Positions 35,648-44,467 of a stretch of 64,000 nucleotides of DNA are shown here, in pieces; position 1 is the first letter of the stretch, and every line of letters begins with the position of its first letter. The notes beneath the pieces are model-generated. The model was not told the DNA's origin. It saw only the letters and a program-made list of their open reading frames with translations, and ran no database searches. Position numbers and translations under genes: made by a program. The DNA is from Burkholderia sp. Bp8963 (GTDB lineage: Bacteria > Pseudomonadota > Gammaproteobacteria > Burkholderiales > Burkholderiaceae), in assembly GCF_003854275.1 (NCBI RefSeq), contig NZ_QTQP01000003.1, positions 186,001 through 250,000 of the forward strand. Direction: 5' to 3'.

Positions 35648-36280
35648 TCAGCTCGACGCGAGAAGCTGCTTGTAACGCGCAAGCACGCGCGGGACATACT
35701 GGCGCGTCTGCGGCAACGACGGGACGCGATAGCCGGCGCGAATCACCGCGTTCTCTCCGGCGTTGTATGCGGCCACCGTGAGCTCGACATTCTCCTTGAA
35801 CAGGTCGAGCAGGAATCGCAGATACCGCGCGCCGGCGAGCACGTTGTCGCGCGGGTTGAGCATGTCTCCGCTCGAAAACCGTCGCGCGGTGCCCGGCATC
35901 AGCTGCATGAGCCCGAGCGCGCCTTTATCCGACACTGCCTTCGGGTTGTATCCCGATTCGACGTCGATCACCGCGCGAAGGAGTTCGGACGGAACGTGAA
36001 ACGCGCGGCTCGCTTCCTCGATCACGTCCGCGAACAAGGACAGCGCGGCGCCGCCTGACAGCTTCGAAGCCGCATGCTTCGCACCGGGCTCGGCGGGCGG
36101 GTCGCCCGCGACGATCACCTTCAGGCTGGCGTTGCCAGGCTCGTTCGTCAGGACAATTGCGCCACTGTGCGTGACCGTGCCGAATATCTGTGCATGCGCA
36201 ACCGACGACCAAGCCGCGCCGAGCCCCACGCATGCGGCAACGATCGCGATTCCCAGTCGGGATGAAGGACAATGGTGCAT
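35648..36280 (-). CDS. Lytic transglycosylase (SLT domain)
   Basis: A 210-residue exported protein with a signal peptide ending near SVAHA|QIF. The catalytic SLT domain has the glutamate in AVIDVESGYNPKAVS, then KGALGLMQLMPGTA, LNPRDNVLAGARYL and VAAYNAGENAV, all hallmarks of family 1 lytic transglycosylases. It cuts peptidoglycan, probably to let the type II secretion machine or surface complex pass. GGAG precedes ATG 36280 on the minus strand. A copy of the shared motif lies about 55 bases upstream, linking it to the block's regulation. Confidence 0.92.
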   Translation of the reverse strand: MHHCPSSRLGIAIVAACVGLGAAWSSVAHAQIFGTVTHSGAIVLTNEPGNASLKVIVAGDPPAEPGAKHAASKLSGGAALSLFADVIEEASRAFHVPSELLRAVIDVESGYNPKAVSDKGALGLMQLMPGTARRFSSGDMLNPRDNVLAGARYLRFLLDLFKENVELTVAAYNAGENAVIRAGYRVPSLPQTRQYVPRVLARYKQLLASS

Positions 36281-36827
36281 CTTCCAGGTCTCCTGCACCT
36301 GGATTGTGGTTGATGAAAAATCGGATCGGCAATGGGGCACCTCCCTACACTTCGATTCCGGAATGGCCGTTACGCAAAGCGGTGCAAGATTGTTACATTC
36401 AATATGGGCGGTAACGGATGGTAATAAACGAAAATTGACAATCCTTACGGCGCGCTGTTTTTTTCTTCTATTTCCGGCGTCGCAACAGCCAATTTCTTTT
36501 CCCCAATCTTGAAAGGCGAGCGGCATTTCCGCTATCCGTAGTCACACTGACGCACCGGAAAAGGTCTACTGATTCAATTGTGAAACACTCCCGACGGGCT
36601 GCATCGGTTCGCGGCGGGCACGCCTGAGCGTCATCCCTGCTGCCACTGGTTCGCCACGCAATGGCACGAAGCTTGCGGATGCCAACCGCATAGCAGTCGG
36701 TTGTCGGAAATTTCACTTAATAAATTGCGCCGGGAAACACCCGGCGAGAGTTTCCGGAACTGCGCAATCCGTGTCCACGATGAACGGAGCGCAGCAGCCC
36801 GGGGGGTGGCAACCGGGAGTTGAAGTC
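36281..36827. other. Divergent regulatory region between transglycosylase and response-regulator genes
   Basis: About 550 bases without a convincing gene and locally AT-richer than its surroundings. It carries the motif copy at 36334-36353. The two divergent promoters are expected here. Short frames before the response regulator (starts at 36771 and 36780) lie in the same frame but lack a good ribosome binding site. Confidence 0.5.
36334..36353 (+). promoter_or_regulatory. Copy of the block-wide promoter motif
   Basis: GGGGCACCTCCCTACACTTC matches the motif seen at 15053-15072 (minus), 31108-31127 (minus) and 40883-40900. It is 54 bases before the transglycosylase start. Confidence 0.55.
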
Positions 36828-37613
36828 GTGAATACCAAATATCGCGTGGTTATCGCAGAGGACCATGATCTGTTGAGAAATGGCCTGCGATCGATGCTTT
36901 GCGCGCAAGGCGATTACGACGTCGTCGGCGAAGCAAGGGATGGCAAGGAGGCGTGTCATCAGGCGATGACGCTCGCCCCCGATCTGATCCTGATGGATCT
37001 GTCGATGCGCGGGATGAACGGCATCGATGCGAGCGCAACGATCAAACGACGATCGCCGAACGTGCGGATCGTCGCGCTCACGGTTCACCAGAGCGAGGAG
37101 TATGTGCGGGAAGCGCTGCGTGCAGGCGTCGACGGCTACGTGCTCAAGGACGTCTCATTCGACGAGCTGCTGCTCGCGATGCGAACGGTCATGCTGGGCA
37201 AGAAGCACCTGAGCGCGGACGTGTACGGGTACATGGTCGACTCGTTCGTGACGGGCCGGGAGATGCCTGCGCCGAGAAAGGCGTGGGACATCCTGACCGC
37301 GCGCGAGCGCAGCGTGCTGAAGCTGATTGCGGAAGGGCGCACCAACAGGCAGGTCGGCCAATACCTGAACCTGAGCCCGAAGACGATCGAGAAGTATCGC
37401 GCGAGCATGATGCACAAGCTCCATATCGCGAACCTGACGGAGCTGGTGCTCGTCGCGATGAGCATGGGCATGTTGACCACGCTCGCGGCGAAGTGCGCGG
37501 AGCCAAATGCGGACGACGTGCCCACGCACCAGACCGACACCGACGCTCAGACGCTAGCCGCCGGCGCGCGCATGCAGATGGACGATTATCCGCTCGGCGA
37601 AGCGAAGGGCTGA
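36828..37613 (+). CDS. NarL/FixJ-family response regulator 1
   Basis: A 261-residue regulator. The receiver domain has the acidic pair E11-D12 and phosphorylation site D57 in LILMDLS. The LuxR-type helix-turn-helix reads LTARERSVLKLIAEGRTNRQ with LSPKTIEKYRASMMHKL. GTG 36828 is chosen because GGGAG is eight bases upstream and the product then starts directly with the receiver fold. The 50-residue C-terminal tail after the helix-turn-helix is unusual. The histidine kinase gene converges on it 36 bases away. Confidence 0.88.
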   Translation: MNTKYRVVIAEDHDLLRNGLRSMLCAQGDYDVVGEARDGKEACHQAMTLAPDLILMDLSMRGMNGIDASATIKRRSPNVRIVALTVHQSEEYVREALRAGVDGYVLKDVSFDELLLAMRTVMLGKKHLSADVYGYMVDSFVTGREMPAPRKAWDILTARERSVLKLIAEGRTNRQVGQYLNLSPKTIEKYRASMMHKLHIANLTELVLVAMSMGMLTTLAAKCAEPNADDVPTHQTDTDAQTLAAGARMQMDDYPLGEAKG

Positions 37614-37635
37614 GGGCTGAGGGCCGAGGGCCGAG
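37608..37635 (+). repeat. Seven-base tandem repeat between convergent genes
   Basis: Four units, two GGCTGAG then two GGCCGAG, start inside the end of the response-regulator gene and include its stop codon. The repeat fills most of the short gap to the convergent kinase gene. Confidence 0.65.
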
Positions 37636-37649
37636 CGTGATCGCGTGTG

Positions 37650-38780
37650 TCAGAGCGCCCAGCGCGCCGAGACGAGCGTGCCGGCCGTCGCCGGCGACAC
37701 GATCGAAAACGTGCCGCCGTGCGACTCGACGCGGTGCTGCATGCCGATCAGGCCGAGCCCGCTGGTGTGTGCGTCTTCGGTCGTCAGCGGGCGGTTCTCG
37801 TAGCCGATGCCATTGTCCTGGATCGTCAGCAGCAGGCCGCCCGCGTCGTGTCGCAAGCCGAGCGCGATTTCGGTGGCCCCCGCATGCTTGACGATGTTGT
37901 TGAGCGCCTCCTGTGCGACCCGGAACATGTCCGCCTTCAGATGCTCCGGCACGTCGTCGTCGTCGACGTCGCAATTGAACTCGACCGACAGCACTTCCGC
38001 GTCGCGTTCGATACGCCGGCACAGCGACGCCAATGCCGCGGGCAGGCCGAGCTTGTCGAGCATCGGCGGGCGCAGCTCGCCGCATATCTGCCGCACTTCG
38101 CCGATCGTCTCGCGGATCCGGAAGACGGTGGCATCGAGCAAGTTCGCGGCGTCTTCGATCTCGCCGCGACGAATGCGCATCAGTGCGTCCTCGTTCATCA
38201 GCTTGATGAGCGTCAATGCCTGACCGAGGCCGTCGTGCAGTTCCGCGGCAAGCCGATGGCGTTCCTTCTGCTGGCCCATCGCCAGCCACGTCTGGCAGGT
38301 GCGCGCACTCGCATCGGGCGGCTCGGCCGCCTCGCGCGGATCGGACTCGAAGGCCAGGGGTTCTTCGAAAAGCGTCAGCAACAGGCCGACGCCCGCTGCC
38401 GTGTCGGGAAGCGCTTGCTGATGCAGCACGAGATGGGCGGGATTGCCGGTTCGCCCGCTGAGCGTCGCCTCGAACGAATGGCACTGGCTGGCGGCGCTCG
38501 TCGACAATTCACCTGCCAATTCGGCGCGGGCGTCGTCAGGCGCCATGTCGAACAGATGCTTGCCGATCAGGTCGGCGCTCGAATAGCCCAACAGCGATGC
38601 CGTGCTGTGATTGGCCGATACGAAGATTCCGTCGGCCGTGAGAATCGCAAGCGCTGCCCCGCGCGCATCGGTGACGACGGCGCCGCGATTGCTGGAACCG
38701 ACCGCGCCGCGAAGCTTGCGCATCGCATCGATCAGATCGAGCAGCTTTATCTGCGGCCCGTCAGGCTGGCGTTCAATCAT
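37650..38780 (-). CDS. Cytoplasmic PAS-domain sensor histidine kinase (NarX/DesK-type)
   Basis: A 376-residue kinase without membrane segments. A PAS-like domain spans about residues 40-140 (ILTADGIFVSANHSTASLLG). The HisKA_3 dimerisation domain has phospho-acceptor H182 in RLAAELHDGLGQAL, and the HATPase domain shows NNIVKHAGA, DNGIGY and GLGLIGMQHRV. This class pairs with NarL/FixJ regulators, of which two are encoded nearby. Being soluble, it must sense an internal signal such as redox state, oxygen or metal. Confidence 0.92.
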   Translation of the reverse strand: MIERQPDGPQIKLLDLIDAMRKLRGAVGSSNRGAVVTDARGAALAILTADGIFVSANHSTASLLGYSSADLIGKHLFDMAPDDARAELAGELSTSAASQCHSFEATLSGRTGNPAHLVLHQQALPDTAAGVGLLLTLFEEPLAFESDPREAAEPPDASARTCQTWLAMGQQKERHRLAAELHDGLGQALTLIKLMNEDALMRIRRGEIEDAANLLDATVFRIRETIGEVRQICGELRPPMLDKLGLPAALASLCRRIERDAEVLSVEFNCDVDDDDVPEHLKADMFRVAQEALNNIVKHAGATEIALGLRHDAGGLLLTIQDNGIGYENRPLTTEDAHTSGLGLIGMQHRVESHGGTFSIVSPATAGTLVSARWAL

Positions 38781-39040
38781 GGGAGCCCCCTGCGCGCGGT
38801 TTTCAGGAAACCGTAAGGTTCTGCCATTCTAGGACGCGATCCACGCAAGTCGCAACAGGGTGATTGCGGAGTCGTCATGCGGGGATTTCCCCGCAGCACA
38901 CTGCGGGTGTTCCAGCAAGCGGACATACCCTACCGGCGTTTGGGGGTCGTCATCCCATGACGCTTTCGTCCGAATTCAGGACACTGCACTTGCGAGGTAA
39001 TGAAACCGTCACGGTGTTGCGCATCGCCAGGGAGACCGAC

Positions 39041-40042
39041 ATGAAAAGCATTGCCAGATCGACGATGGGGGCATTCGTAGTCGCGGGCATAACGCTCGCC
39101 GCGAGCGCAGCATGGTCCGCGACGACCGACAGTGCCGTTGAAAGCGCTGTCGAAAGCACCGGCGAGAACGCCACCGCGAATGCTGCCGAAAGCGCGGCCA
39201 TGAGTGCCGGAGCGAACGCCCCGCAGGGCACCGTCGAAGGCGTCGTCGAGAAGGCCACGGAGAGCACGACCGAGAGCACCACGGAAAGCACCACCGGGGG
39301 CGCGGCGGAAGGCACCGACATGCAGATGTCCCACGATGCCATGCCGGGCATGATGCAGACGCCCGAGAGCGCCGGCGAGAGCGCCACGCAGAATACCAGG
39401 CAGAACGCGACCGGCACCGTTAGCGAGAAGGCCACGGAGAGCGCGACCGGAAAATCCGAAGGTGACGCCGCTGAAAGCGCCGTCGAGGGCACCACGGTCA
39501 ACACGACCGAAGATGCCCACATGCACATGCATCACGCCGTGATGCCGGGCACGACGCAAATGCGGGCCCAATACACGCTGCCATCGGTCGAGCTCGTGCG
39601 GGACGACGGCAAGGCCGTGTCGCTGGTCGATGAACTGAACGACGGCCGGCCGGTGATCCTGACTTTCATCTACACGACCTGCACGACCATCTGCCCGATG
39701 ATCAGCCAGACGCTCGAGCAACTGCAGAGCGAGCTCGGCCCCGACCGCGACAAGGTGCACATCGTGTCGATCTCGATCGACCCGGAAGAGGACACGCCAG
39801 CACGGCTCAAAGCGTATGCGGCGCGCTTCGAGGCCGGGCCCGAGTGGCAGCACTACACGGGCACGGTCGACGCGAGCATCGCCGCGCAGCGCGCGTTCAA
39901 CGTCTACCGTGGCGACAAGATGAATCACACGCCGGTGACGTTCCTGCGGGCCGCGCCCGGCCAGTCGTGGCTGCGCATCGACGGCTTCGCGACGCCGTCG
40001 GAACTGCTCGATGCGTATCACGACGTCGTCGCATCCAACTAG
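39041..40042 (+). CDS. SCO1/SenC-type copper chaperone with long Met/His/Glu-Ser-Thr-rich insert
   Basis: A 333-residue exported protein. The C-terminal 150 residues are a thioredoxin-like SCO domain with the copper ligands C214-T-T-I-C218-P and H296 (MNHTPVTF). Between the signal peptide and this domain lie about 130 residues of low-complexity repeats (AVESAVEST, TESTTEST) and two Met/His clusters, MQMSHDAMPGMM at 94-105 and HMHMHHAVM at 160-168, likely Cu(I)/Cu(II) sites. ATG 39041 follows AGGGAG. It probably loads copper into the secreted oxidases. The insert is not usual for SCO proteins. Confidence 0.88.
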   Translation: MKSIARSTMGAFVVAGITLAASAAWSATTDSAVESAVESTGENATANAAESAAMSAGANAPQGTVEGVVEKATESTTESTTESTTGGAAEGTDMQMSHDAMPGMMQTPESAGESATQNTRQNATGTVSEKATESATGKSEGDAAESAVEGTTVNTTEDAHMHMHHAVMPGTTQMRAQYTLPSVELVRDDGKAVSLVDELNDGRPVILTFIYTTCTTICPMISQTLEQLQSELGPDRDKVHIVSISIDPEEDTPARLKAYAARFEAGPEWQHYTGTVDASIAAQRAFNVYRGDKMNHTPVTFLRAAPGQSWLRIDGFATPSELLDAYHDVVASN

Positions 40043-40152
40043 GCCCTGTTTAGGCCCTGTTCACGCTGATAAATAACGGGCTTGCGCCGGCCGCCAGAGC
40101 GGCCGGGCGCAAGGAATCCCACGCGCAACGCGTTCGGCAAGGAGCAGCGAAA

Positions 40153-40827
40153 TTGGACAAGAAGCATCGCGTGCTGATTGTCGAGGACCAGCATCTGCTG
40201 CGCATCGGCCTGAGCCGCATGGTTTCCGAGCTGGACGACTACTGCATTGCCGGCGAGGCGAGCGGCGGGATCGAAGCCTGCCGTCTCGCCGCGCTGACGC
40301 TGCCCGACCTGATCCTGATGGATCTGTCGATGCCGGGCGGCAGCGGCTTTGAAGCGATCGCGACGATCAAGCGCGATACGCCGCATACGCGGATCATCGT
40401 CCTCACCGTTCACCACAGCGAAGACAACGTGCGGGAGGCGTTCGCGTCCGGTGCGGACGGGTACGTGGTCAAGGACTCGTCGTTCGCCGATCTGGTCCGC
40501 GAAATGCGTTTCGTGATGCAGGGCAAATGCGTGGTCAGTCTCGACGCGTACCGTTCGCGTGTCGGCCTCCAGGGATTGCGCGACGAGAACGCGCACAAGG
40601 CGCGGTTGTGGAATACGCTGACGAGCCGCGAGCGTACGGTGATGCGGCTCGTCGTCGAAGGGCACACGAGCCGGCAGGTCGGCGAGTGTCTGAAGATCAG
40701 CCCGAAAACGGTCGAGAAGCATCGCGCGAACCTGATGCACAAGCTCGGCATCGCGAACCTGACCGGCCTTGTCCACTTCGCGATCGACATCGGCGTGCTC
40801 GCGCTGAACGACGACGGGCGTGTGTGA
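40153..40827 (+). CDS. NarL/FixJ-family response regulator 2
   Basis: A 224-residue regulator starting at TTG 40153 after AAGGAG. Receiver site D57 lies in LILMDLSMPGG, and the LuxR-type helix-turn-helix is LTSRERTVMRLVVEGHTSRQ with ISPKTVEKHRANLMHKLG. It is closely similar to regulator 1 over its whole length, indicating duplication. It stands directly before the secretion operon and is a good candidate activator of it. No second kinase gene is adjacent, so one kinase may serve both. Confidence 0.9.
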   Translation: MDKKHRVLIVEDQHLLRIGLSRMVSELDDYCIAGEASGGIEACRLAALTLPDLILMDLSMPGGSGFEAIATIKRDTPHTRIIVLTVHHSEDNVREAFASGADGYVVKDSSFADLVREMRFVMQGKCVVSLDAYRSRVGLQGLRDENAHKARLWNTLTSRERTVMRLVVEGHTSRQVGECLKISPKTVEKHRANLMHKLGIANLTGLVHFAIDIGVLALNDDGRV

Positions 40828-40865
40828 AAACCCTCCAAAAAGGGACCGCGCAACTGGGGGGGCTT

Positions 40866-40900
40866 TACCCATGTCGATGGACGGCACTCCCTACTTCTGA
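40866..40900 (+). promoter_or_regulatory. Motif copy and NarL-like heptamers upstream of the secretion operon
   Basis: GGCACTCCCTACTTCTGA at 40883-40900 is the fourth copy of the block-wide motif, 78 bases before gspG. TACCCAT (40866-40872) and TACTTCT (40892-40898) both fit the NarL heptamer pattern TACYYMT, and NarL-family regulators are encoded on this island. The link to a regulator is inferred. Confidence 0.5.
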
Positions 40901-40977
40901 CCCGTATCGCCCTGAACAAGAATGCATTCAACGGCTTCAGCGTTGCTGAAGCCGCAGGTCGATACAGGGAGGGGGCC

Positions 40978-41469
40978 GTGCGCAACGAATCGTCCTCGAT
41001 CCAGCCCGGCATGCCCGGGCATCCGCGGCATCCGCGGGTTTGCGCCGAGCGCGCTCGGCGCACGCGCGCAAGCCGCGGCTTCACGTTGCTCGAACTGCTC
41101 GTCGTGATGGTCATCATCGGCCTGCTCGCGGGCCTCGTCGCGCCACGGTATTTCGAACAGGTCGGCAAGTCGAACGTGAAGGTCGCGCGTGCGCAGATCG
41201 TGTCGCTCGGCCAGGCGCTCGACCAGTACCGGCTCGATGTCGGCGCGTACCCGTCGACCGAAGAAGGTCTGGACGCGCTCGTGAACAAGCCGCAGAACGA
41301 GCCGCGGTGGAGCGGCCCGTACCTGCAGAAGGCCGTTCCGGTGGATCCGTGGGATCGTCCGTACCAGTATCGTTCGCCGGGCGAGCACGGCGACTACGAC
41401 CTGTATTCGCTCGGCAAGGACGGGCGCGGCGGCGGCACCGGCGAGAACGTGACGATCTCGTCGTGGTAG
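40978..41469 (+). CDS. gspG: Type II secretion major pseudopilin GspG
   Basis: A 163-residue GspG-like protein. The prepilin peptidase site is G34|F35-TLLELLVVMVIIG with glutamate at +5. It is followed by the GspG C-terminal pattern YPSTEEGLDALV and PWDRPYQYRSPG. GTG 40978 follows AGGGAGGGG; the 34-residue leader is long for this family. It is the first gene of an operon (40978-52024) encoding an atypical type II secretion system. Confidence 0.93.
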   Translation: MRNESSSIQPGMPGHPRHPRVCAERARRTRASRGFTLLELLVVMVIIGLLAGLVAPRYFEQVGKSNVKVARAQIVSLGQALDQYRLDVGAYPSTEEGLDALVNKPQNEPRWSGPYLQKAVPVDPWDRPYQYRSPGEHGDYDLYSLGKDGRGGGTGENVTISSW

Positions 41470-41522
41470 CGATGCGTGGCGCCGCCACGCGCGTCGTGAG
41501 CAAGTCTGCAAGGAGAGTCGAC

Positions 41523-42725
41523 GTGAAGTTCGTGCTGCGTGTCTTCGATACGAATGGCTCGGTCCAGACGCTTCGCATCGACAGCGATTCATCGGCGAGC
41601 GCGGCAGCGCTCGCGCGCTCGCGCGGCCTTCGCGTCGTCTCGGTGAGCGCGGATGCCCGCCGGCAGCGGCGCGGCGCGAGCCGGCTCCGGATGCCGAGCG
41701 CGCGGTTCAACGTCGAGATGTTCGCGCGCGAGCTCGCGGCGCTGCTCGAAGCGGGCGTGGGCGTCGTCGACGCCTTGCGCACGCTCGGCGGCAACGCGCG
41801 ACGCGAAGCGTCCGCGCAGGTGTATCGCGATCTGCTGCGGCAACTGGAAGAGGGGCAGTCGCTGTCCGCGGCGCTCGAACACGCGAGCCACATCTTCCCG
41901 CCAGTGATGGTGGCGTGCGTGAAGGCGAGCGAACAGACCGGCGGTCTCGCCGATAGCCTGACCCGCTACTCGCGCAACAGCGCGACACTCCACGAGCTGC
42001 GCGCGCGCGTCGTGTCCGCGGCGATCTATCCGACGGTTCTGCTGTTCGTCGGCGCGGCCGTCGTGCTGTTTCTGCTCGGCTTCGTCGTGCCGCGGTTCGC
42101 GACGCTGCTCGAACACAGCGGGCGCGAACTGCCGCTGATGTCGCGCCTGCTGATGGCGTGGGGCAGCATGGTGCACGCGCACGGAACCGAGCTCGGCGTC
42201 GGTCTCGCGGTGCTGGCCGTCGCGACCGGCATCGCGTTGCGTCGTCCGGCGCTGCGGATCTGGATCGCCGATCGCCTGTTGGCGCTGCCTGGCATCGGGC
42301 AACACTTCCGCGTGTTTCGCCAGTCGCAGTTCTATCGCACGACGTCGATGCTGGTGGACGGCGGCATTCCGGCCGTCCGCGCGTTCGACCTCGCGCGCGG
42401 CCTCGTCGGCCACGCGGACCAGGCCGCGCTTGCGGGCGCGCTGCAGCAGGTGCGCAACGGCGCGAGGATCTCCGATGCGTTCCAGCAGGCCGGCCTCGCG
42501 AACGCGATTGCGTACCGCCTGCTGACGGTGGCCGAGAAGACGGGCGGCCTCGGGCCCGTGCTCGACCGGATCGCCGCGTTCCAGGAAGCGCAGGTGTCCC
42601 GCACGATCGATCTGATCTCGCGACTCATCGAGCCCGCGATGATGATCGTGATCGGCGTGGTCATCGGTGGAATCGTCGTGCTGATGTACCTGCCGATCTT
42701 CGAGATCGCGTCGAGCATTCAGTAG
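41523..42725 (+). CDS. gspF: Type II secretion inner-membrane platform protein GspF
   Basis: A 400-residue GspF/PilC family protein with two repeated T2SSF domains (FARELAALLEAGVGVVDALR near residue 65 and TTSMLVDGGIPAVRAFDLA near 275) and three membrane segments. GTG 41523 is preceded by AAGGAG at the right spacing. It organises pseudopilus assembly together with GspE. Confidence 0.92.
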   Translation: MKFVLRVFDTNGSVQTLRIDSDSSASAAALARSRGLRVVSVSADARRQRRGASRLRMPSARFNVEMFARELAALLEAGVGVVDALRTLGGNARREASAQVYRDLLRQLEEGQSLSAALEHASHIFPPVMVACVKASEQTGGLADSLTRYSRNSATLHELRARVVSAAIYPTVLLFVGAAVVLFLLGFVVPRFATLLEHSGRELPLMSRLLMAWGSMVHAHGTELGVGLAVLAVATGIALRRPALRIWIADRLLALPGIGQHFRVFRQSQFYRTTSMLVDGGIPAVRAFDLARGLVGHADQAALAGALQQVRNGARISDAFQQAGLANAIAYRLLTVAEKTGGLGPVLDRIAAFQEAQVSRTIDLISRLIEPAMMIVIGVVIGGIVVLMYLPIFEIASSIQ

Positions 42726-42745
42726 ATCGTCATTGGGGAAAACGC

Positions 42746-44467
42746 GTGGATACCGTCACCACCACACCGGAAAACCTCCCCGACGCGCGCGCGGAATTGC
42801 GTGACATGCTGCGCGCGCTCGGCGAACAGCACGGCTCCGGCATTCGTGCGCTCGAAGTGCTGATGGCGCAATCGGCGCTCAGCGCGGACGAGCTGCGCGC
42901 GCAGCTCGCCGCGCAATTCCGGATGAGGCCGATCGGGATGCGTGAACTCGCTCGCCTCGAGCCGGACTTCGACATGGTGCCGTTCGTCGACGCGACGACG
43001 CGCCTGTGCGTGTGCTTTCGCGATCCGGACGGCGGCAACGCGCTGCTGTTCGCGATCGCCGATCCGCTCGATGCCCGCACGCGCGGCTGGATCGAACACC
43101 GGATGCGCGCGCGGCCCGCGGTGCCGTACAGCTGGGCGCTCGCGAGCGCAGGGGACATCAACGCGTATCTGACCGTGCGCGAGAAGGACGTGCGCGCGAT
43201 GGACTCGCTCGCGTTCGACGATCCGATCCAGAGCACGCCCGACCCGGCGTCGCTCGCGCTGACCCTGCAGGGCATCAGCAGCGACGACAGTGCGGTCGTG
43301 CGGCTACTCAATTCGACGATCTACGACGCGCTCAAGATGCTCGCGAGCGACATCCACCTCGAATGCCGCGCGAACGGGTTGATGATCAAGTGCCGTGTCG
43401 ACGGCGTGCTCACCGTGGTGGGCCGCGTCGAGGGGCGCGACGTCGCGGACCAGGTGCTGTCGCGCGTGAAGGTGATCTCCGAACTCGATATCGCGGAGCG
43501 CCGCGTGCCGCAGGACGGGCGCTTCAAGGCGTCGTACGCGGGCCGCGACATCGATTTCCGCGTGTCGATCATGCCGAACCAGTTCGGCGAGGACGCGGTG
43601 CTGCGGATTCTCGACCGCTACCAGCTTTCCCAGGCGTCAGGCGGCCTGACGCTCGAGGCGCTGGGATTCCAGCCGGACGACACGCGCTTCATGCGCTCGA
43701 TCGCGTCGATGCCCTACGGGATGCTGCTCGTCACCGGGCCGACCGGCAGCGGCAAGACCACGACGCTCTACGCGATTCTCACCGAGATCAACAACGGCCT
43801 CGAGAAGATCGTGACCATCGAGGATCCGGTCGAATACCAGTTGGGCGAGATCCTGCAGATTCCGGTCAACGAGGCGAAAGGCCTGACGTTCGCGCGCGGG
43901 CTGCGATCGATCCTGCGGCACGACCCCGACAAGATCATGGTCGGCGAGATCCGCGATCCGGAAACCGCACAGATCGCGGTGCAGGCCGCGCTCACCGGCC
44001 ACCAGGTGTTCACGACCGTCCACGCGAACAACGTGTTCGACGTGATCGGCCGCTTCACGAACATGGAGGTCGATCCATACAGCTTCGTGTCCGCGCTGAA
44101 CGGTGTGGTTGCGCAGCGGCTGCTGCGCCAGTGCTGCCCCGATTGCCTGACCGAGGACGAGGTCGACGCGGATACGCTCGCCCGCTCGGGCATCGACCCA
44201 GGCACGAGCGGCAGCTATCTGTTCCGCCGCGGCGCAGGCTGCGCGATGTGCCGCGGCAGTGGCTATCGCGGGCGCCGCGCAATCGCGGAGGCGCTGCGCA
44301 TGAACGACGAGCTGAGGCAGTTGCTGTCGGAACGCGCGCCGCTCGGGCACATCAAGGCGGCGGCGCTGCGCTACGGGATGAAGACGCTGCGCTCGGCGGC
44401 GGTCGAGCTGGTCAGGCGCGGCGAGACGACACTCGAGGAGATCAACCGTGTCACGATGGTCGAATAG
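42746..44467 (+). CDS. gspE: Type II secretion assembly ATPase GspE
   Basis: A 573-residue ATPase. An N-terminal N1E-type domain precedes the catalytic core: Walker A GPTGSGKTT starts at residue 331, then the Asp box (TIEDPVEYQ), a Walker B-like VGEIRDPETA and the His box (TTVHANNVFD). The zinc motif typical of GspE/PilB is visible as CCPDC and CAMC. GTG 42746 starts the protein 20 bases after gspF. It powers pseudopilus extension. Confidence 0.94.
   Translation: MDTVTTTPENLPDARAELRDMLRALGEQHGSGIRALEVLMAQSALSADELRAQLAAQFRMRPIGMRELARLEPDFDMVPFVDATTRLCVCFRDPDGGNALLFAIADPLDARTRGWIEHRMRARPAVPYSWALASAGDINAYLTVREKDVRAMDSLAFDDPIQSTPDPASLALTLQGISSDDSAVVRLLNSTIYDALKMLASDIHLECRANGLMIKCRVDGVLTVVGRVEGRDVADQVLSRVKVISELDIAERRVPQDGRFKASYAGRDIDFRVSIMPNQFGEDAVLRILDRYQLSQASGGLTLEALGFQPDDTRFMRSIASMPYGMLLVTGPTGSGKTTTLYAILTEINNGLEKIVTIEDPVEYQLGEILQIPVNEAKGLTFARGLRSILRHDPDKIMVGEIRDPETAQIAVQAALTGHQVFTTVHANNVFDVIGRFTNMEVDPYSFVSALNGVVAQRLLRQCCPDCLTEDEVDADTLARSGIDPGTSGSYLFRRGAGCAMCRGSGYRGRRAIAEALRMNDELRQLLSERAPLGHIKAAALRYGMKTLRSAAVELVRRGETTLEEINRVTMVE

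Noticed and set aside
31108..40900. Shared motif as a sigma-54 promoter
   Set aside because: GGCAC is present, but the required GC element (TTGC) at the fixed 10-base spacing is not found in the copies.
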